Origin: Archangiaceae bacterium
GTDB taxonomy: Bacteria; Myxococcota; Myxococcia; Myxococcales; Myxococcaceae
Reading direction: 5' to 3'
DNA length: 64,000 bases
NCBI GenBank assembly: GCA_016714225.1
Contig: JADJNS010000012.1
Coordinates: forward strand, 1-64,000
Both the position numbers and the translations under genes were made by a program. The notes beneath the pieces are model-generated. The model worked only from the letters and a program-made list of their open reading frames with translations, was not told the DNA's origin and did no database searches. Of this stretch, positions 1 through 9,010 are shown piece after piece (positions within the stretch are counted from its first letter, which is position 1; every line of letters starts with the position of its first letter).

Positions 1-545
1 CGCCGAAGAAGCGCGCCTGGCGGAAGAGCAGCGCCTCGCCGAGGAAGCTCGGCTGGCCGAAGAGAAGCGCCTGGCCGAAGAGGCGCGGTTGGCGGAAGAA
101 AAGCGCCTCGCCGAGGAAGCGCGCCTGGCAGAGGAAAAGCGACTCGCCGAAGAAGCGCGGCTGGCGGAAGAGCAGCGCCTGGCCGAAGAAGCGCGGCTGG
201 CGGAAGAGAAGCGCCTGGCCGAAGAAGCGCGGATGGCGGAAGAGCAGCGCCTGGCCGAAGAGGCGCGGCTGGCGGAAGAGCAGCGCCTCGCCGAAGAGGC
301 GCGGCTGGCGGAAGAGCAGCGCCTGGCCGAAGAGGCGCGGCTCGCGGAGGAGAAGCGCCTCGCCGAGGAAGCGCGGCTGGCGGAAGAGGCCCGGCTCGCG
401 GAGGAGGCGCGTCTGGCGGAGGAGAAGCGACTCGCCGAAGAAGCGCGGCTGGCGGAAGAGAAGCGACTCGCCGAAGAAGCCGCCCGGGTGGCCGAAGCAG
501 CGCGCGTCGCCGAAGAGAAGCGCCTGGCGGAAGAGAAGCGGCTCG
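1..545 (+). repeat. In-frame tandem repeat encoding AEEKRLAEEARL units
   Basis: Degenerate 18/36-bp tandem units fill the first 545 bases and probably continue upstream. Most copies encode AEE(K/Q)RL-AEEARL. The unit length keeps the helix periodicity and the Glu/Arg i,i+4 pairing. The number of copies could vary between strains and could be mis-assembled. Confidence 0.8.
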
Positions 546-3048
546 CCGACGAGGCGCGCGCGGCAGAAGTGAAGCGGCAGGCAGACGAGGCCGAAGCCGC
601 CTGGTTCGCCGAGAACCAACGCGCCGAAGACGAGCGCCGCGCCGAAGCGCAGCGCGCCGCCGAAGAGGCCGAGCGCGAACGGCTGGCGGCCGAGGCCGCG
701 GCCGCCGCCGAGGCCCGCCGTCAGCAGGAGCAACGGTTCGCCGAAGAGATGCGCCGCGCCCGCGAGCAGCGCGAGGTGGAAGAGAAGGCCGCGCACCAGG
801 CCGAAGAGGCGCGGCTGGCCGAAGAGCGTCGCCGCGCCGAAGAAGAAGCCGCCGTCGCCGAGCAGCAGCGCAAGGCTGAAGAGGCCGCCCACCTCGCCGA
901 GCAGCAGCGCCGCGAAGAAGAAGAGCAGCGCGCGCTCGAGGAAAAGCGCATCGCCGACGAAGCCGCGGCCGCCGCCGAGGCACGCCGCCAGCAGGAGCAG
1001 CGCTTCGCCGACGAGATGCGCAAGGCCAAGGCGCAGCGCGACGCCGAAGAGGCCGCCGCGCGCGCCGAGGAAGAGCGCCTGCGCGAGCAAGAGCGCGCTG
1101 CCGCCGAGCGCCTGCGGCTGGAAGACGAGCAGCGCCGCGCCGACGAGGCCCGCCTCGCCGCCGAGCGCGAGGCCGAAGAGAAGCGGCTCGAGCAGGAGCG
1201 CCTCGAGCGCGAGGCCAGGGAGCGCGCCGAGGCAGAGGTGCGGCTCGCCGAGCAGCGCCGCCAATACGAGGAAGAGCAGCAGGCCGCCGCCGACGCGGCC
1301 CGCGAGATGTCTCCTGATGGTTGGTTCTCGCCGGCCCCCTCGGCCGCCACCATGCCCACCGGGCCGCTCAAGCTGTCGCAGCCGAGCGCGACCGCGCTGT
1401 CGTCACCGCTGCCGCCGATGCCCGAGCCGGTGGTCGAAGCGATGGCCGAGCCGGTGGTCGAAGCGGTGGTCGAGCCGGTGGTCGAAGCGGTGGTCGAGGC
1501 CGAGGTGGTGCCCGAGGCGGTGATGGACGCCGCGTCCATGCCTACGCTCGAGGCCGAGGTCATCGAGGCCGAGGTCGAGCCGAGCCCGCCGCCGTCGATC
1601 GAGACGCCGGTGCCCAGCCCCGCTCGCGGCCCGGTGCCGATGGAGCAGGCGCTGCCCAGCGCGTCTGAGGCCGACCGCCTCAACCTCGCCAAGCACCGCG
1701 CGCAGGCCGACCTGCTGCGCGAGCTCAACGAAGCGCTGCGGCGCAGCGCCTCGGGCAATGCCGCCGCACCTGCGGCGCCCACCGCCCCGGTTCCGCCGGC
1801 CAGCACGCCCACTCCCGTTCCCGCTCCCGCCTGGTCGCAGCCCGCGACGCAGCCGATGAAGCAGCCGCTCATTCTCGGCCCCAAGATGGCGGCCGAAGAA
1901 GAGGGCTCAGGAGACCTCTGGAACCTGGTGAAGCCCGCCTCGGGCGCGGCCAGACCGCCCGGCGGCGTGGCCTCGTTCGAAGAGGCGCTCAAGCGCGTCG
2001 ACGCCAGCCTGGAGCAGCTGGTCGAAGCTCCGCGCCCCTCGGGGTCGGAGGTGCCGGTCGAAGCGACCGTCGAGGCCGAGGCGGTGGTCGAGCCTTCGGA
2101 TGCTGCTATGGAGGGTGACTTGGCAGACCCGAGCGACCCCAACGAAGCAGCGAAGGCGCGTCGGCAGCGCCTGCTGCGGCGTGCGATGGAGAACCTCGGG
2201 GCGATGCCGGCAAAGGCGCCCGCGTCGGCGAGCGCCACCACCGACCCCGATCTGCAGCCGGTCAACGTGGCGCCCAAGGTCGAGCCCAGGGCCAGCGCCA
2301 ACACCCCCAAGCCCACCAACGACGATCTGCAGCTCAAGGCACAGGTCGACAAGCGGTGGGAAGAGCTGCAGAAGGGCCGCGAGCTGTACAAGATTCTCGG
2401 CGTGCCGCTGGGCGGCGGCAAAGACCAGGTGAAGGCCGCCTTCCTCTCGCTGGCGAAGATCTTCCACCCCGACCGCCTGCCTCCGTCGTTGCCCGAGCTC
2501 GCGCCGAAGATGCAGTCGGTGTTCGAGTCGATTCGCGAGGCCTACGAGACGCTCTACGACGACGCACGCCGCGCCTCGTACATGAGCGCGTTGGCCTCGG
2601 GCGGGGCGAGGAAGCCGGCGGGGCAGCCGGGCCCACCGGCTCCGACGCGGGCGAGCAGCTGCGCCTGGGCGAGGTGGCATTCAAGAAGCGCGAGTACCGC
2701 CAGGCCGAAGAGCTGTTCGCCAAGGCGCACGCCATCGACAAGGGCGGCACGTCGCTGGCGGCCCAGGCCTGGGCCATCTACATGGACCCGCAGCGCAAGG
2801 CCGAGGCCGGCGCCGCAAAGCAGCTGATGGCCAAGGCGCTGACCCTCGACCCCAACTGCGACCGGGCGCACTACCAGCTCGGCGTCATCGCCCGCGTCGA
2901 GGGCGATATGGACCGTGCCGAGCGGCACTTCCGCGAAGCGGTGCGGGTCAACCCGCGCCACCTCGAGGCGAACCAGGAAATTCGTCTCATCGAGATGCGC
3001 AAGAAGAAGCAGGGCGGCCCCAAGGGCGGCGGCTTCTTCTCGCGTTAG
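2..3048 (+). CDS. J-domain/TPR protein with long charged helix (5' partial, frame break)
   Basis: The frame is open at the window edge, so the true start lies upstream. About 400 residues are a charged helix built from AEE(K/Q/A)RL units, predicted to be a coiled coil or single alpha helix. A Pro/Ala/Val-Glu-rich linker follows, then a J domain at about 2340-2585 (LYKILGV, HPD in FHPDR), the part that stimulates Hsp70 ATPase. A tetratricopeptide-like tail (LRLGEVAFKKREYRQAEELF) ends at the stop at 3046. The J domain is in frame 2 and the tail in frame 1, so a base is missing near 2600-2640. The architecture suggests an Hsp70-recruiting scaffold. The substrate is unknown. Confidence 0.8.
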
Positions 3049-3066
3049 AAGCGCACCCTGACGGGC

Positions 3067-3396
3067 TCAGCGCGAGAGGTAGCGGGTGAGCATCGACCGA
3101 TCTTCTTCGGCGATGCTCTCGAACTCGACGCCCATGCCGCCCGGCTCGAGCTCGGCGGGGAAGCGGCGCACCCAGCGCACCCGGCCCTCGGCGCGCACCA
3201 CCCGGGGTACGCCCGGCACCTGGAACTGCAGCGACAGGCGCTCGCCCTGCTCGAGCAGCAGGTCGGCCTTGAGGAAGGTGCCGCCCACGCTCAGGTCGGC
3301 GCCCTCGAAGACCAGCTCGCCCACGCCCGAGGCGTCGGTGGCGGTAAACCCGACGGTCATGCTCCTGCGCGCGTGTCGCCTGTTCTCCGAGCTCAC
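3067..3396 (-). CDS. PilZ domain protein (TIGR02266-like)
   Basis: A single PilZ domain that would bind cyclic di-GMP. It has the arginine-rich switch ENRRHARR at the N-terminus and the D-x-S-x-G-G motif in DLSVGGTFL. It ends GMGVEFESIAEEDRSMLTRYL, as in the myxobacterial paralogous family TIGR02266. I prefer the GTG at 3396 (109 aa). The longer ATG start at 3459 adds an unlikely leader and would overlap the promoter of the divergent gene. The protein has no output domain, so it probably acts by binding a partner, perhaps linked to gliding, pili or secretion. The partner is unknown. Confidence 0.8.
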   Translation of the reverse strand: MSSENRRHARRSMTVGFTATDASGVGELVFEGADLSVGGTFLKADLLLEQGERLSLQFQVPGVPRVVRAEGRVRWVRRFPAELEPGGMGVEFESIAEEDRSMLTRYLSR

Positions 3397-3427
3397 TTGT
3401 CCAGATGAATAGCAGGCCTTCGAAACG

Positions 3428-3456
3428 TTGACACCCACGCTGCCGCAAAGAAACAT
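3428..3456 (+). promoter_or_regulatory. Candidate sigma-70-type promoter for the receiver/TPR gene
   Basis: TTGACA at 3428-3433, a 17-nt spacer, then AAACAT at 3451-3456. The -35 box is perfect and the -10 box is weak. An AGGAG ribosome site follows at 3473-3477, 5 nt before the TTG start at 3483. The promoter lies between the divergent PilZ and receiver genes. Confidence 0.4.
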
Positions 3457-3482
3457 CACCGCTTCCTCGACAAGGAGCAGCC

Positions 3483-6413
3483 TTGGCCAAGCAGCATCTC
3501 CTCCTGGTGGACGGAGACGCGAAGAACCTGCGCGTGACTGAAGTCAGCCTGAAGAAGGCTGGCTTCCAGGTCACCACCGCCATTCACGGCAAAGACGCGC
3601 TCGACAAGGTGCAGATCAGCCCGCCCGATCTGGTGCTCAGCGAGACCCGCATGACCGAGATGGACGGGTTCGAGCTCGCCAAGGTCATCAAGAGCGACGA
3701 ACGGTTCCGCCACATTCCGTTCGTGTTCCTCACCAACCAGAAGTCGGTCGAGTTCAAGGTGAAGGGCCTCGAGCTGGGCGGCGACGACTACCTGACCAAG
3801 CCGATCTACATCAAAGAGATCGTCACCCGCGTGAAGATGATTCTCGCGAAGGTCGAGAAAGAGCGCTCGGAGAAGCGCGAGTCGAAGACCGGGTTCGCGG
3901 GCTCGCTCGCCGACATGGGCGTGGTCGACCTGGTGCAGACCTTCGAGATCGGCCGCAAGACCGGCACCATCAAGCTCGAGGGCGAGCGCACCGGCGTCAT
4001 CTACTTCAAAGAGGGCAAGGTCATCGACGCCGAGCTCGGCCGCCTGCGCGGCGAGAACGCGTTCTACCGAATGCTCAACACGTTCGAAGGCAACTTCGAC
4101 GTGCAGTTCATACCGGTCGACCGCGCCGAGCGCATCGAGGTCTCGACCCAGGGCCTCTTGATGGAGGGCATGCGCCGCCTCGACGAGTGGGGCCGCATGC
4201 TCGAGCAGCTGCCGCCGCTCGAGACCGTCTTCGAGCTCGACTACCAGCAGCTCGCCGAGCGGCTCTCCGAGATTCCCGACGAGGTGAACGGGCTCTTGCG
4301 GCTGTTCGACGGCCGCCGCACCCTGGCGCGGGTGGTCGACGATTCTGACTTCGAAGACCTGGCCGCGCTGGGCATCATCAGCAAGCTCTACTTCGAGGGG
4401 CTGGTGCGCGAGGTCGGCAGCGGCTCGGCCGATGGCGCTCCGCGCAAGCCCGGCATCGAAGAGTGGCTCAACACCGGCCCCAACCCGACGGGTGGCGAGC
4501 CTTCGCCTGCGGGGGCCGCGGACCAGGTGCCGGTGGTGCCGCTGCCCAGCCCGACCGCTCCGTCGCCCGAGCCGGCCGCGCAGGTTGCCCAGGCCAACGT
4601 CGCCGACGAGGTGGCCCACGCCGAGCCCGAGATTCCGCCGGCGATGTCGCCGCCGCGTCCGCCTCCGCCTCCGCCTCCGGCGCAGCCGCAGGTCTTCAGC
4701 GCCAACCCGCAGCTGCTCGAGGTGGCGCCCACCAACGAGCCGGTCGACGAGGTCGAGGTGGCGGTGCCGCCGCCGCGCCACACTCCGGCTGCGGTGGTCA
4801 CCCGGTTCGAGCCCCGGCCCCGCGGCTCGGGGCCGATCACCCGCCCCGAGTTCCCGGCGGCGGCGCCCCTGCCGCCCTCGGTGCACGAGGCGCCCGGCTC
4901 GCAGTTCCTGGTCGCGCCGCCCCCCTCCAGCGAGCTCGATCGCGCTCGCCGCAGCCTGATCGACGCGTGGGACAAGTTCGAGGGCGAGGGCCTGTCTTCA
5001 GATTCGACCTGGGCGCCGGTGCCCTACGCGCGCTCGTCGGTGGGCTCTTCGCCCCAGCACGTCGCTGCCCCTCCGCTGCGCTCACCGCCCCGCTCGCCGG
5101 CGCACAGCCCGCCCATCTTCGGAGGCGCCGCGCTGGAGCGGGTGAAGCTGCCGCCGCTGCCCCCCAACCTGATGCCGAGGCGGCCCGACGAGCCGACCCC
5201 GGTTCCGCTCGAGCCCGCGCCGGTGCAGGCGGTGGTCGAAGACGCAGAGCTCGACCTGCCGCCGCCTCCGCCGCCCGACACCACGCCGCCGCCCGGGCGC
5301 ATACCCGCGCAGATGTTCGTGCCGCCGGCGCCTGTCGCTCCGCAGGCGGCTCCGCCGCCCGCGCCGCCCGCGCCGCCCCCTCCGCCCGCGCCGCCGCCGC
5401 CGCCGCAGCAGCAGGCGGTGCCCATCGGCCGCGTCTCGCCACCCAAGCCGCAGCTGGCGCTGCCGCCGTACCCCGGTCACGGCGCGCCGCCGAAGACCCA
5501 CGCCCCCGATGTCGAGGCCTCGTTCTTCGGCACCGAAGAGCAGACCCCGGCGGTGCTCACCGACCCGGTCGGAGAGACCGACCCCTCGGTCGCTGCGGTT
5601 CGGCCGAACGAGCGCAGCCGCCTGGCCTGGGTGGTGCTCGCCGGGTTGCTGGTGGGCGGGCTGAGCACCGCCATCTACCTGTTCAGCTCCGAGTCGGGCG
5701 TCGGTGGCACCGACCAGCCGGTGGTCACCGACGATGGCACTCCCGATGCCGGTGGCACGGTGGCGATGGTGGTGCCCCCCGAGACCGAAGAAGACGCGGG
5801 CGAGCTCGCCGTCGCGGCCATGGAGCTCGACGCGGGGGGCGAGGTGGAAGTCGCCGCGCCGCAGCCGCGAGATGCGGGTGCCACCGTCGCGGTGGCCGCC
5901 GAGGTGAAGGCCGTGGTCGACGCGGGCACGGTCGCGGTGAAGGCTCCGGTCGATGCCGGCGCGGTGGTGGCGAAGGCGGTTCCCGACGCGGGGGTGAAGA
6001 GCACCCTGGCGGCGGGCTCGGGCGCCGATGCCGGCACTCCTGGATTGGCGGCCGGCGACTTCGAGCAGCTGCTCTCTGACGCCCGGCTGCAGGTGCAGAG
6101 GCAGCGGTGGAAGAGCGCGATGGACGCGTTTCGCAAGGCGCTCAAGGTGAACCCCGAGTCACCCGAGGCCAAGACCGGGTTGGGCATCTCGCTGGTGATG
6201 AGCGAGACCGGCTTCAAAGAGGCCGTGCCGCTGCTCAAAGACGGAGTGAAGGAAGACCCGTCGAATGCGCAGGCCTGGCTGGCGCTGGGCATGGCCTACC
6301 AGAACATGGGGCAAGACCGCGCCGCCAAGCAGCCGTACATGGAGTACCTCAAGCTCAAGCCCAAGGGCGCCACCAGCGACGAGATTCGCATGGCGCTCGA
6401 GCAGATGAAGTAA
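3483..6413 (+). CDS. Receiver-DUF4388-TM-TPR protein with atypical receiver
   Basis: 976 aa starting at TTG behind AGGAG. Residues 1-120 are a CheY-like receiver (VDGD acidic pair, Lys in LTKPI). Position 54, where the phosphoryl-accepting Asp belongs, is Glu (DLVLSETRM). Residues about 135-300 match the DUF4388/PATAN type (GFAGSLADMGVVDLVQTFEIGRK). A long Pro-rich linker runs to about 700, followed by one membrane segment (WVVLAGLLVGGLSTAIYLF), an Asp-Ala-Gly-rich stretch, and TPR repeats to the end. It is probably a membrane-anchored scaffold like other myxobacterial receiver/DUF4388 proteins. The Glu suggests a receiver held in one state. Confidence 0.8.
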   Translation: MAKQHLLLVDGDAKNLRVTEVSLKKAGFQVTTAIHGKDALDKVQISPPDLVLSETRMTEMDGFELAKVIKSDERFRHIPFVFLTNQKSVEFKVKGLELGGDDYLTKPIYIKEIVTRVKMILAKVEKERSEKRESKTGFAGSLADMGVVDLVQTFEIGRKTGTIKLEGERTGVIYFKEGKVIDAELGRLRGENAFYRMLNTFEGNFDVQFIPVDRAERIEVSTQGLLMEGMRRLDEWGRMLEQLPPLETVFELDYQQLAERLSEIPDEVNGLLRLFDGRRTLARVVDDSDFEDLAALGIISKLYFEGLVREVGSGSADGAPRKPGIEEWLNTGPNPTGGEPSPAGAADQVPVVPLPSPTAPSPEPAAQVAQANVADEVAHAEPEIPPAMSPPRPPPPPPPAQPQVFSANPQLLEVAPTNEPVDEVEVAVPPPRHTPAAVVTRFEPRPRGSGPITRPEFPAAAPLPPSVHEAPGSQFLVAPPPSSELDRARRSLIDAWDKFEGEGLSSDSTWAPVPYARSSVGSSPQHVAAPPLRSPPRSPAHSPPIFGGAALERVKLPPLPPNLMPRRPDEPTPVPLEPAPVQAVVEDAELDLPPPPPPDTTPPPGRIPAQMFVPPAPVAPQAAPPPAPPAPPPPPAPPPPPQQQAVPIGRVSPPKPQLALPPYPGHGAPPKTHAPDVEASFFGTEEQTPAVLTDPVGETDPSVAAVRPNERSRLAWVVLAGLLVGGLSTAIYLFSSESGVGGTDQPVVTDDGTPDAGGTVAMVVPPETEEDAGELAVAAMELDAGGEVEVAAPQPRDAGATVAVAAEVKAVVDAGTVAVKAPVDAGAVVAKAVPDAGVKSTLAAGSGADAGTPGLAAGDFEQLLSDARLQVQRQRWKSAMDAFRKALKVNPESPEAKTGLGISLVMSETGFKEAVPLLKDGVKEDPSNAQAWLALGMAYQNMGQDRAAKQPYMEYLKLKPKGATSDEIRMALEQMK

Positions 6414-6426
6414 GGCAGTCGCAGTC

Positions 6427-7425
6427 GTGATCACCCTGGGGCTCGAGACGTCGTGCGATGAGACCGCCGCCGCGCTGATTCGCGACGGGCGCGAGGTGCT
6501 CGCCGACGTGGTCTCCACGCAGATCGACATTCACCGTCGCTGGGGCGGGGTGGTGCCCGAGCTGGCCAGCCGCAACCACGTGGTGCAGGTGATGCCGGTG
6601 CTGCACGAGGCGCTCACCCGCGCCCAGCTGACGCTCGATGCGGTCGACGAGATCGCGGTGACCTCGGGGCCGGGGCTGCAGGGCGCGCTGCTGGTGGGGC
6701 TGCAGGTGGGCAAGTCGCTGGCCGCCGCGCTGAACCGACCGTTCGTGGGCGTCAACCACCTCGAGGGGCACCTGCTCGCGGCGCGGCTGATGGCCGAGCC
6801 GCCCCAGGCGCCGTTTCTGGGGCTGGTGGTGAGCGGCGGCCACACCACGCTGTACGAGGTGCCGGCGCTGGGCACGTACCTGAAGCTCGGCACCACCCGC
6901 GACGACGCGGCGGGCGAGGCCTACGACAAGGTGGCCAAGCTGCTGGGGCTGCCGTACCCCGGGGGGCTGCCCATCGATCAGCTGGCGCAGCAGGGCGACC
7001 CCGAGGCGATTCGCTTTCCGCGCGCGATGCCCGAGCGCGAGGTGCTCGACTGGAGCTTCTCGGGGCTCAAGACCGCGGTGAGCCTGCACTTGAAGCAGCA
7101 CGGCGTGCCGCAGGGGCAGGCGCTGGCCGACCTCTGCGCCAGCTTTCAAGAGGCGGTGGCCGACGCGCTCACCCGCAAGCTCCAGCTGGCCGTGAAGCGC
7201 AAGCGCGCGAAGAGCGTGGTGCTGTGCGGCGGAGTGGCGGCCAACTCCCGGCTGCGCGCGCTGGCAGCCGAGCGGGTGGCCGAAGAGGGCGCGCGGCTGT
7301 ACCTGCCCCCGCTCTCGCTGTGCACCGACAACGGGGCGATGATCGCGGTGGCGGGCTACGAGGCGCTGCGCCGCGGCGTCACCTCGAGCTTCGCGCTCGA
7401 CGCGGACCCCAACTGGCGGCTCTGA
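6427..7425 (+). CDS. tsaD: tRNA N6-adenosine threonylcarbamoyltransferase TsaD
   Basis: 332 aa, GTG start 13 nt after the previous stop. It begins ITLGLETSCDETAAALI, the hallmark of the Kae1/TsaD family. The metal-binding HLEGH is in VNHLEGHLLA, followed by VSGGHTTLYEV and the late CGGVAANSRLR and LCTDNGAMIA motifs. With TsaB and TsaE it transfers threonylcarbamoyl to A37 of ANN-decoding tRNAs. The length is normal. It lies directly upstream of rsmA (2-nt gap), so the two are probably co-transcribed as RNA modification genes. Confidence 0.97.
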   Translation: MITLGLETSCDETAAALIRDGREVLADVVSTQIDIHRRWGGVVPELASRNHVVQVMPVLHEALTRAQLTLDAVDEIAVTSGPGLQGALLVGLQVGKSLAAALNRPFVGVNHLEGHLLAARLMAEPPQAPFLGLVVSGGHTTLYEVPALGTYLKLGTTRDDAAGEAYDKVAKLLGLPYPGGLPIDQLAQQGDPEAIRFPRAMPEREVLDWSFSGLKTAVSLHLKQHGVPQGQALADLCASFQEAVADALTRKLQLAVKRKRAKSVVLCGGVAANSRLRALAAERVAEEGARLYLPPLSLCTDNGAMIAVAGYEALRRGVTSSFALDADPNWRL

Positions 7426-7427
7426 GC

Positions 7428-8240
7428 ATGGCTCACGCGAGAGAAGTGCTGAAGCGGTTGGGGCTGCGACCCAAAGACAGCTGGGGGCAGAACTTTCTCT
7501 CTGACGAGAGCGTGCTCGACGAGATCGCCTCGCACTGCGCGCTGTCGCCGGGCGAGGTGGTGGTCGAGCTGGGGCCGGGGTTGGGCTCGCTCACCCGCGC
7601 GCTGTTGGCCACCGGCGCGAAGGTGGTGGCGGTAGAGCGCGACCGCGACATGGTCGCAGCGCTCGAGGGCATGCAGCTGCCCGGGCTCACCGTGGTCGCG
7701 GGCAACGCGGCCGAGACCGACTTCGCGAAGGTCGCCGGAGTGAGCGACGTGGTGGTGTGCGGCAACCTGCCGTACCACCTGTCGAGCTCGATTCTGTTCG
7801 AGGTCATCGACCAGGCCGCGGCGGTGAAGCGGGGGGTGTTCACCCTGCAGGCCGAGGTCGTCAACCGGCTCGCCGCGGCGCCGGGGGGGCGTGAGTACGG
7901 GCTGCTCTCGGTGCTGCTGGGGCTGCGCTACGAGGTCGAGAAGGTGATGTCGCTGCCGGCCTCGTACTTTCACCCGCCGCCGAAGGTCGACTCGGCGGTG
8001 GTGGTGCTCGAGCGGCGGCCGCAGGCGGTGGCCGAGGTCACCAGCGAGGCGCGGTTTCGCCAGGTCGTGAAGGCGGCGTTCGCGCACCGCAGGAAGACGC
8101 TGTCGAACTCGCTGAAGGCCGATGGGGCGCTGGGCGAGCGGGCGGTAGAGGCCCTGGCGCGTGCCGGCATCGATGGAAAGCGGCGGGCCGAGACCTTGAG
8201 CGTGCTCGAGTTCGCGGCGCTCGAGCGCGCGTTCGGCTGA
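7428..8240 (+). CDS. rsmA: 16S rRNA (adenine1518/1519-N6)-dimethyltransferase RsmA
   Basis: 270 aa from the ATG at 7428, 2 nt after tsaD. The SAM site is VVELGPGLGSLTRALL, the acidic residue follows in VVAVERD, and the catalytic motif is NLPY (CGNLPYHLSS). The C-terminal helical domain carries FAHRRKTLSNSL, typical of RsmA/KsgA. It dimethylates two adjacent adenines in helix 45 of 16S rRNA late in 30S assembly. It is complete and of normal length. Confidence 0.97.
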   Translation: MAHAREVLKRLGLRPKDSWGQNFLSDESVLDEIASHCALSPGEVVVELGPGLGSLTRALLATGAKVVAVERDRDMVAALEGMQLPGLTVVAGNAAETDFAKVAGVSDVVVCGNLPYHLSSSILFEVIDQAAAVKRGVFTLQAEVVNRLAAAPGGREYGLLSVLLGLRYEVEKVMSLPASYFHPPPKVDSAVVVLERRPQAVAEVTSEARFRQVVKAAFAHRRKTLSNSLKADGALGERAVEALARAGIDGKRRAETLSVLEFAALERAFG

Positions 8241-8255
8241 GGGGCGGGCCGGGGT

Positions 8256-8387
8256 TCAGCGGCGGCCGCGAGGGCCGCGGGCGAGGCGGCGCACCAGGCG
8301 CGCGGCCTTCTGGAGCGCGCTCTGAGCTTCGGGGAACACGCGCTTCACGCTGACCGCGGCGCGGGGCTGCTTGCGTTTGGGCTTCAT
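8256..8387 (-). CDS. Small basic hypothetical protein (43 aa)
   Basis: A 43-residue ORF that begins MKPKRKQPRAAVSVKRVF and ends RRLARGPRGRR. Its ATG overlaps the stop of the gene upstream as TGATG, a sign of coupled translation. It is extremely rich in Arg and Lys. A nucleic-acid-binding peptide is possible, but nothing else supports that. It is the last gene of a three-gene minus-strand unit whose products I do not recognise. Confidence 0.45.
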   Translation of the reverse strand: MKPKRKQPRAAVSVKRVFPEAQSALQKAARLVRRLARGPRGRR

Positions 8388-8569
8388 CAATCCATCGGGT
8401 GGAGGCGGCGGAGCGCGGCGACCACTTTTTCGCGCGCGGGCCTCTGCTTGGGCTGGGCCGGGGTGGCCGGGGCCTTGGGCGAGGCGGCGAGGGTGTACTG
8501 CTTGGAGACCGCGGCGACTGCGCGGGCTTTCTCCACCACCTCGACGGGGAGTCGCTTGGGGCTCGGCAC
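8387..8569 (-). CDS. Small hypothetical protein (60 aa)
   Basis: A 60-residue protein with a helical N-terminus (PVEVVEKARAVAAVSKQYTL), a Pro/Ala/Lys linker, and a short helical tail (REKVVAALRRLHPMD). It lies 5 nt downstream of the 87-aa gene and overlaps the start of the next ORF, so it belongs to the same unit. No family is recognised. Confidence 0.5.
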   Translation of the reverse strand: MPSPKRLPVEVVEKARAVAAVSKQYTLAASPKAPATPAQPKQRPAREKVVAALRRLHPMD

Positions 8570-8574
8570 GGGCG

Positions 8575-8838
8575 TCAGTACCTGCGCTTTTGCGCGATGG
8601 TTTTCAAGAGCCCGCCGTTCATCGCGAGGAAGGCGCGGAAGTCGGCCTCGGGCAGGCGCATGCGCTGGAGCACGCCGGTGATCAGCTCGTCGACGGGGCG
8701 CGCGTCGGCCTTCTTGAGCTCCATCGCGATCTTCAGCATCGCCACGCCATAGAGCGGCGAGGCGGCGATGTCGGTGGGGACCACTTCTTCTGCTACAGGC
8801 TGCTTCAGCTGAACCACCGCTGCGCGGCGAAGTGACAT
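8575..8838 (-). CDS. Small hypothetical protein (87 aa)
   Basis: Read from the ATG at 8838 (MSLRRAAVVQLKQPVAEEVV). It is mostly helical, has no signal peptide or membrane segment, and ends GGLLKTIAQKRRY. The frame remains open upstream, but those residues lie in the non-coding AT-rich gap. The start is about 7 nt from a good -10 box, so the mRNA may be nearly leaderless. It is first in a three-gene unit divergent from the deoxynucleoside kinase. No family is recognised. Confidence 0.6.
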   Translation of the reverse strand: MSLRRAAVVQLKQPVAEEVVPTDIAASPLYGVAMLKIAMELKKADARPVDELITGVLQRMRLPEADFRAFLAMNGGLLKTIAQKRRY

Positions 8839-8844
8839 GACATG

Positions 8845-8873
8845 ACCATACGTGAGGGGATGTCCGTCGTCAA
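8845..8873 (-). promoter_or_regulatory. Promoter of the small-gene unit
   Basis: On the minus strand TTGACG (8873-8868), a 17-nt spacer, then TATGGT (8850-8845). Both boxes match the sigma-70 consensus well for a 70% GC genome. Expected transcription start is near 8838, which is the A of the proposed ATG. Confidence 0.5.
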
Positions 8874-9010
8874 AAAACACTGATCTTGTTGGTGAAAAAT
8901 GCGCGGAAGTTGCCGCGCGGGTGGGCGCGTGGTTGTATGCGCGACCCGATTTTGAGGCCGATTTACCGGCCTGGGCGCGATTTTCACCACACAAAAGCCG
9001 GAGAGGGGAA

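Noticed and set aside
721..2421. Long minus-strand ORF of 566 aa opposite the J-domain gene
   Set aside because: It is Ser/Arg/Ala-rich with no domain and is the mirror of a repeated GC-rich coding strand.
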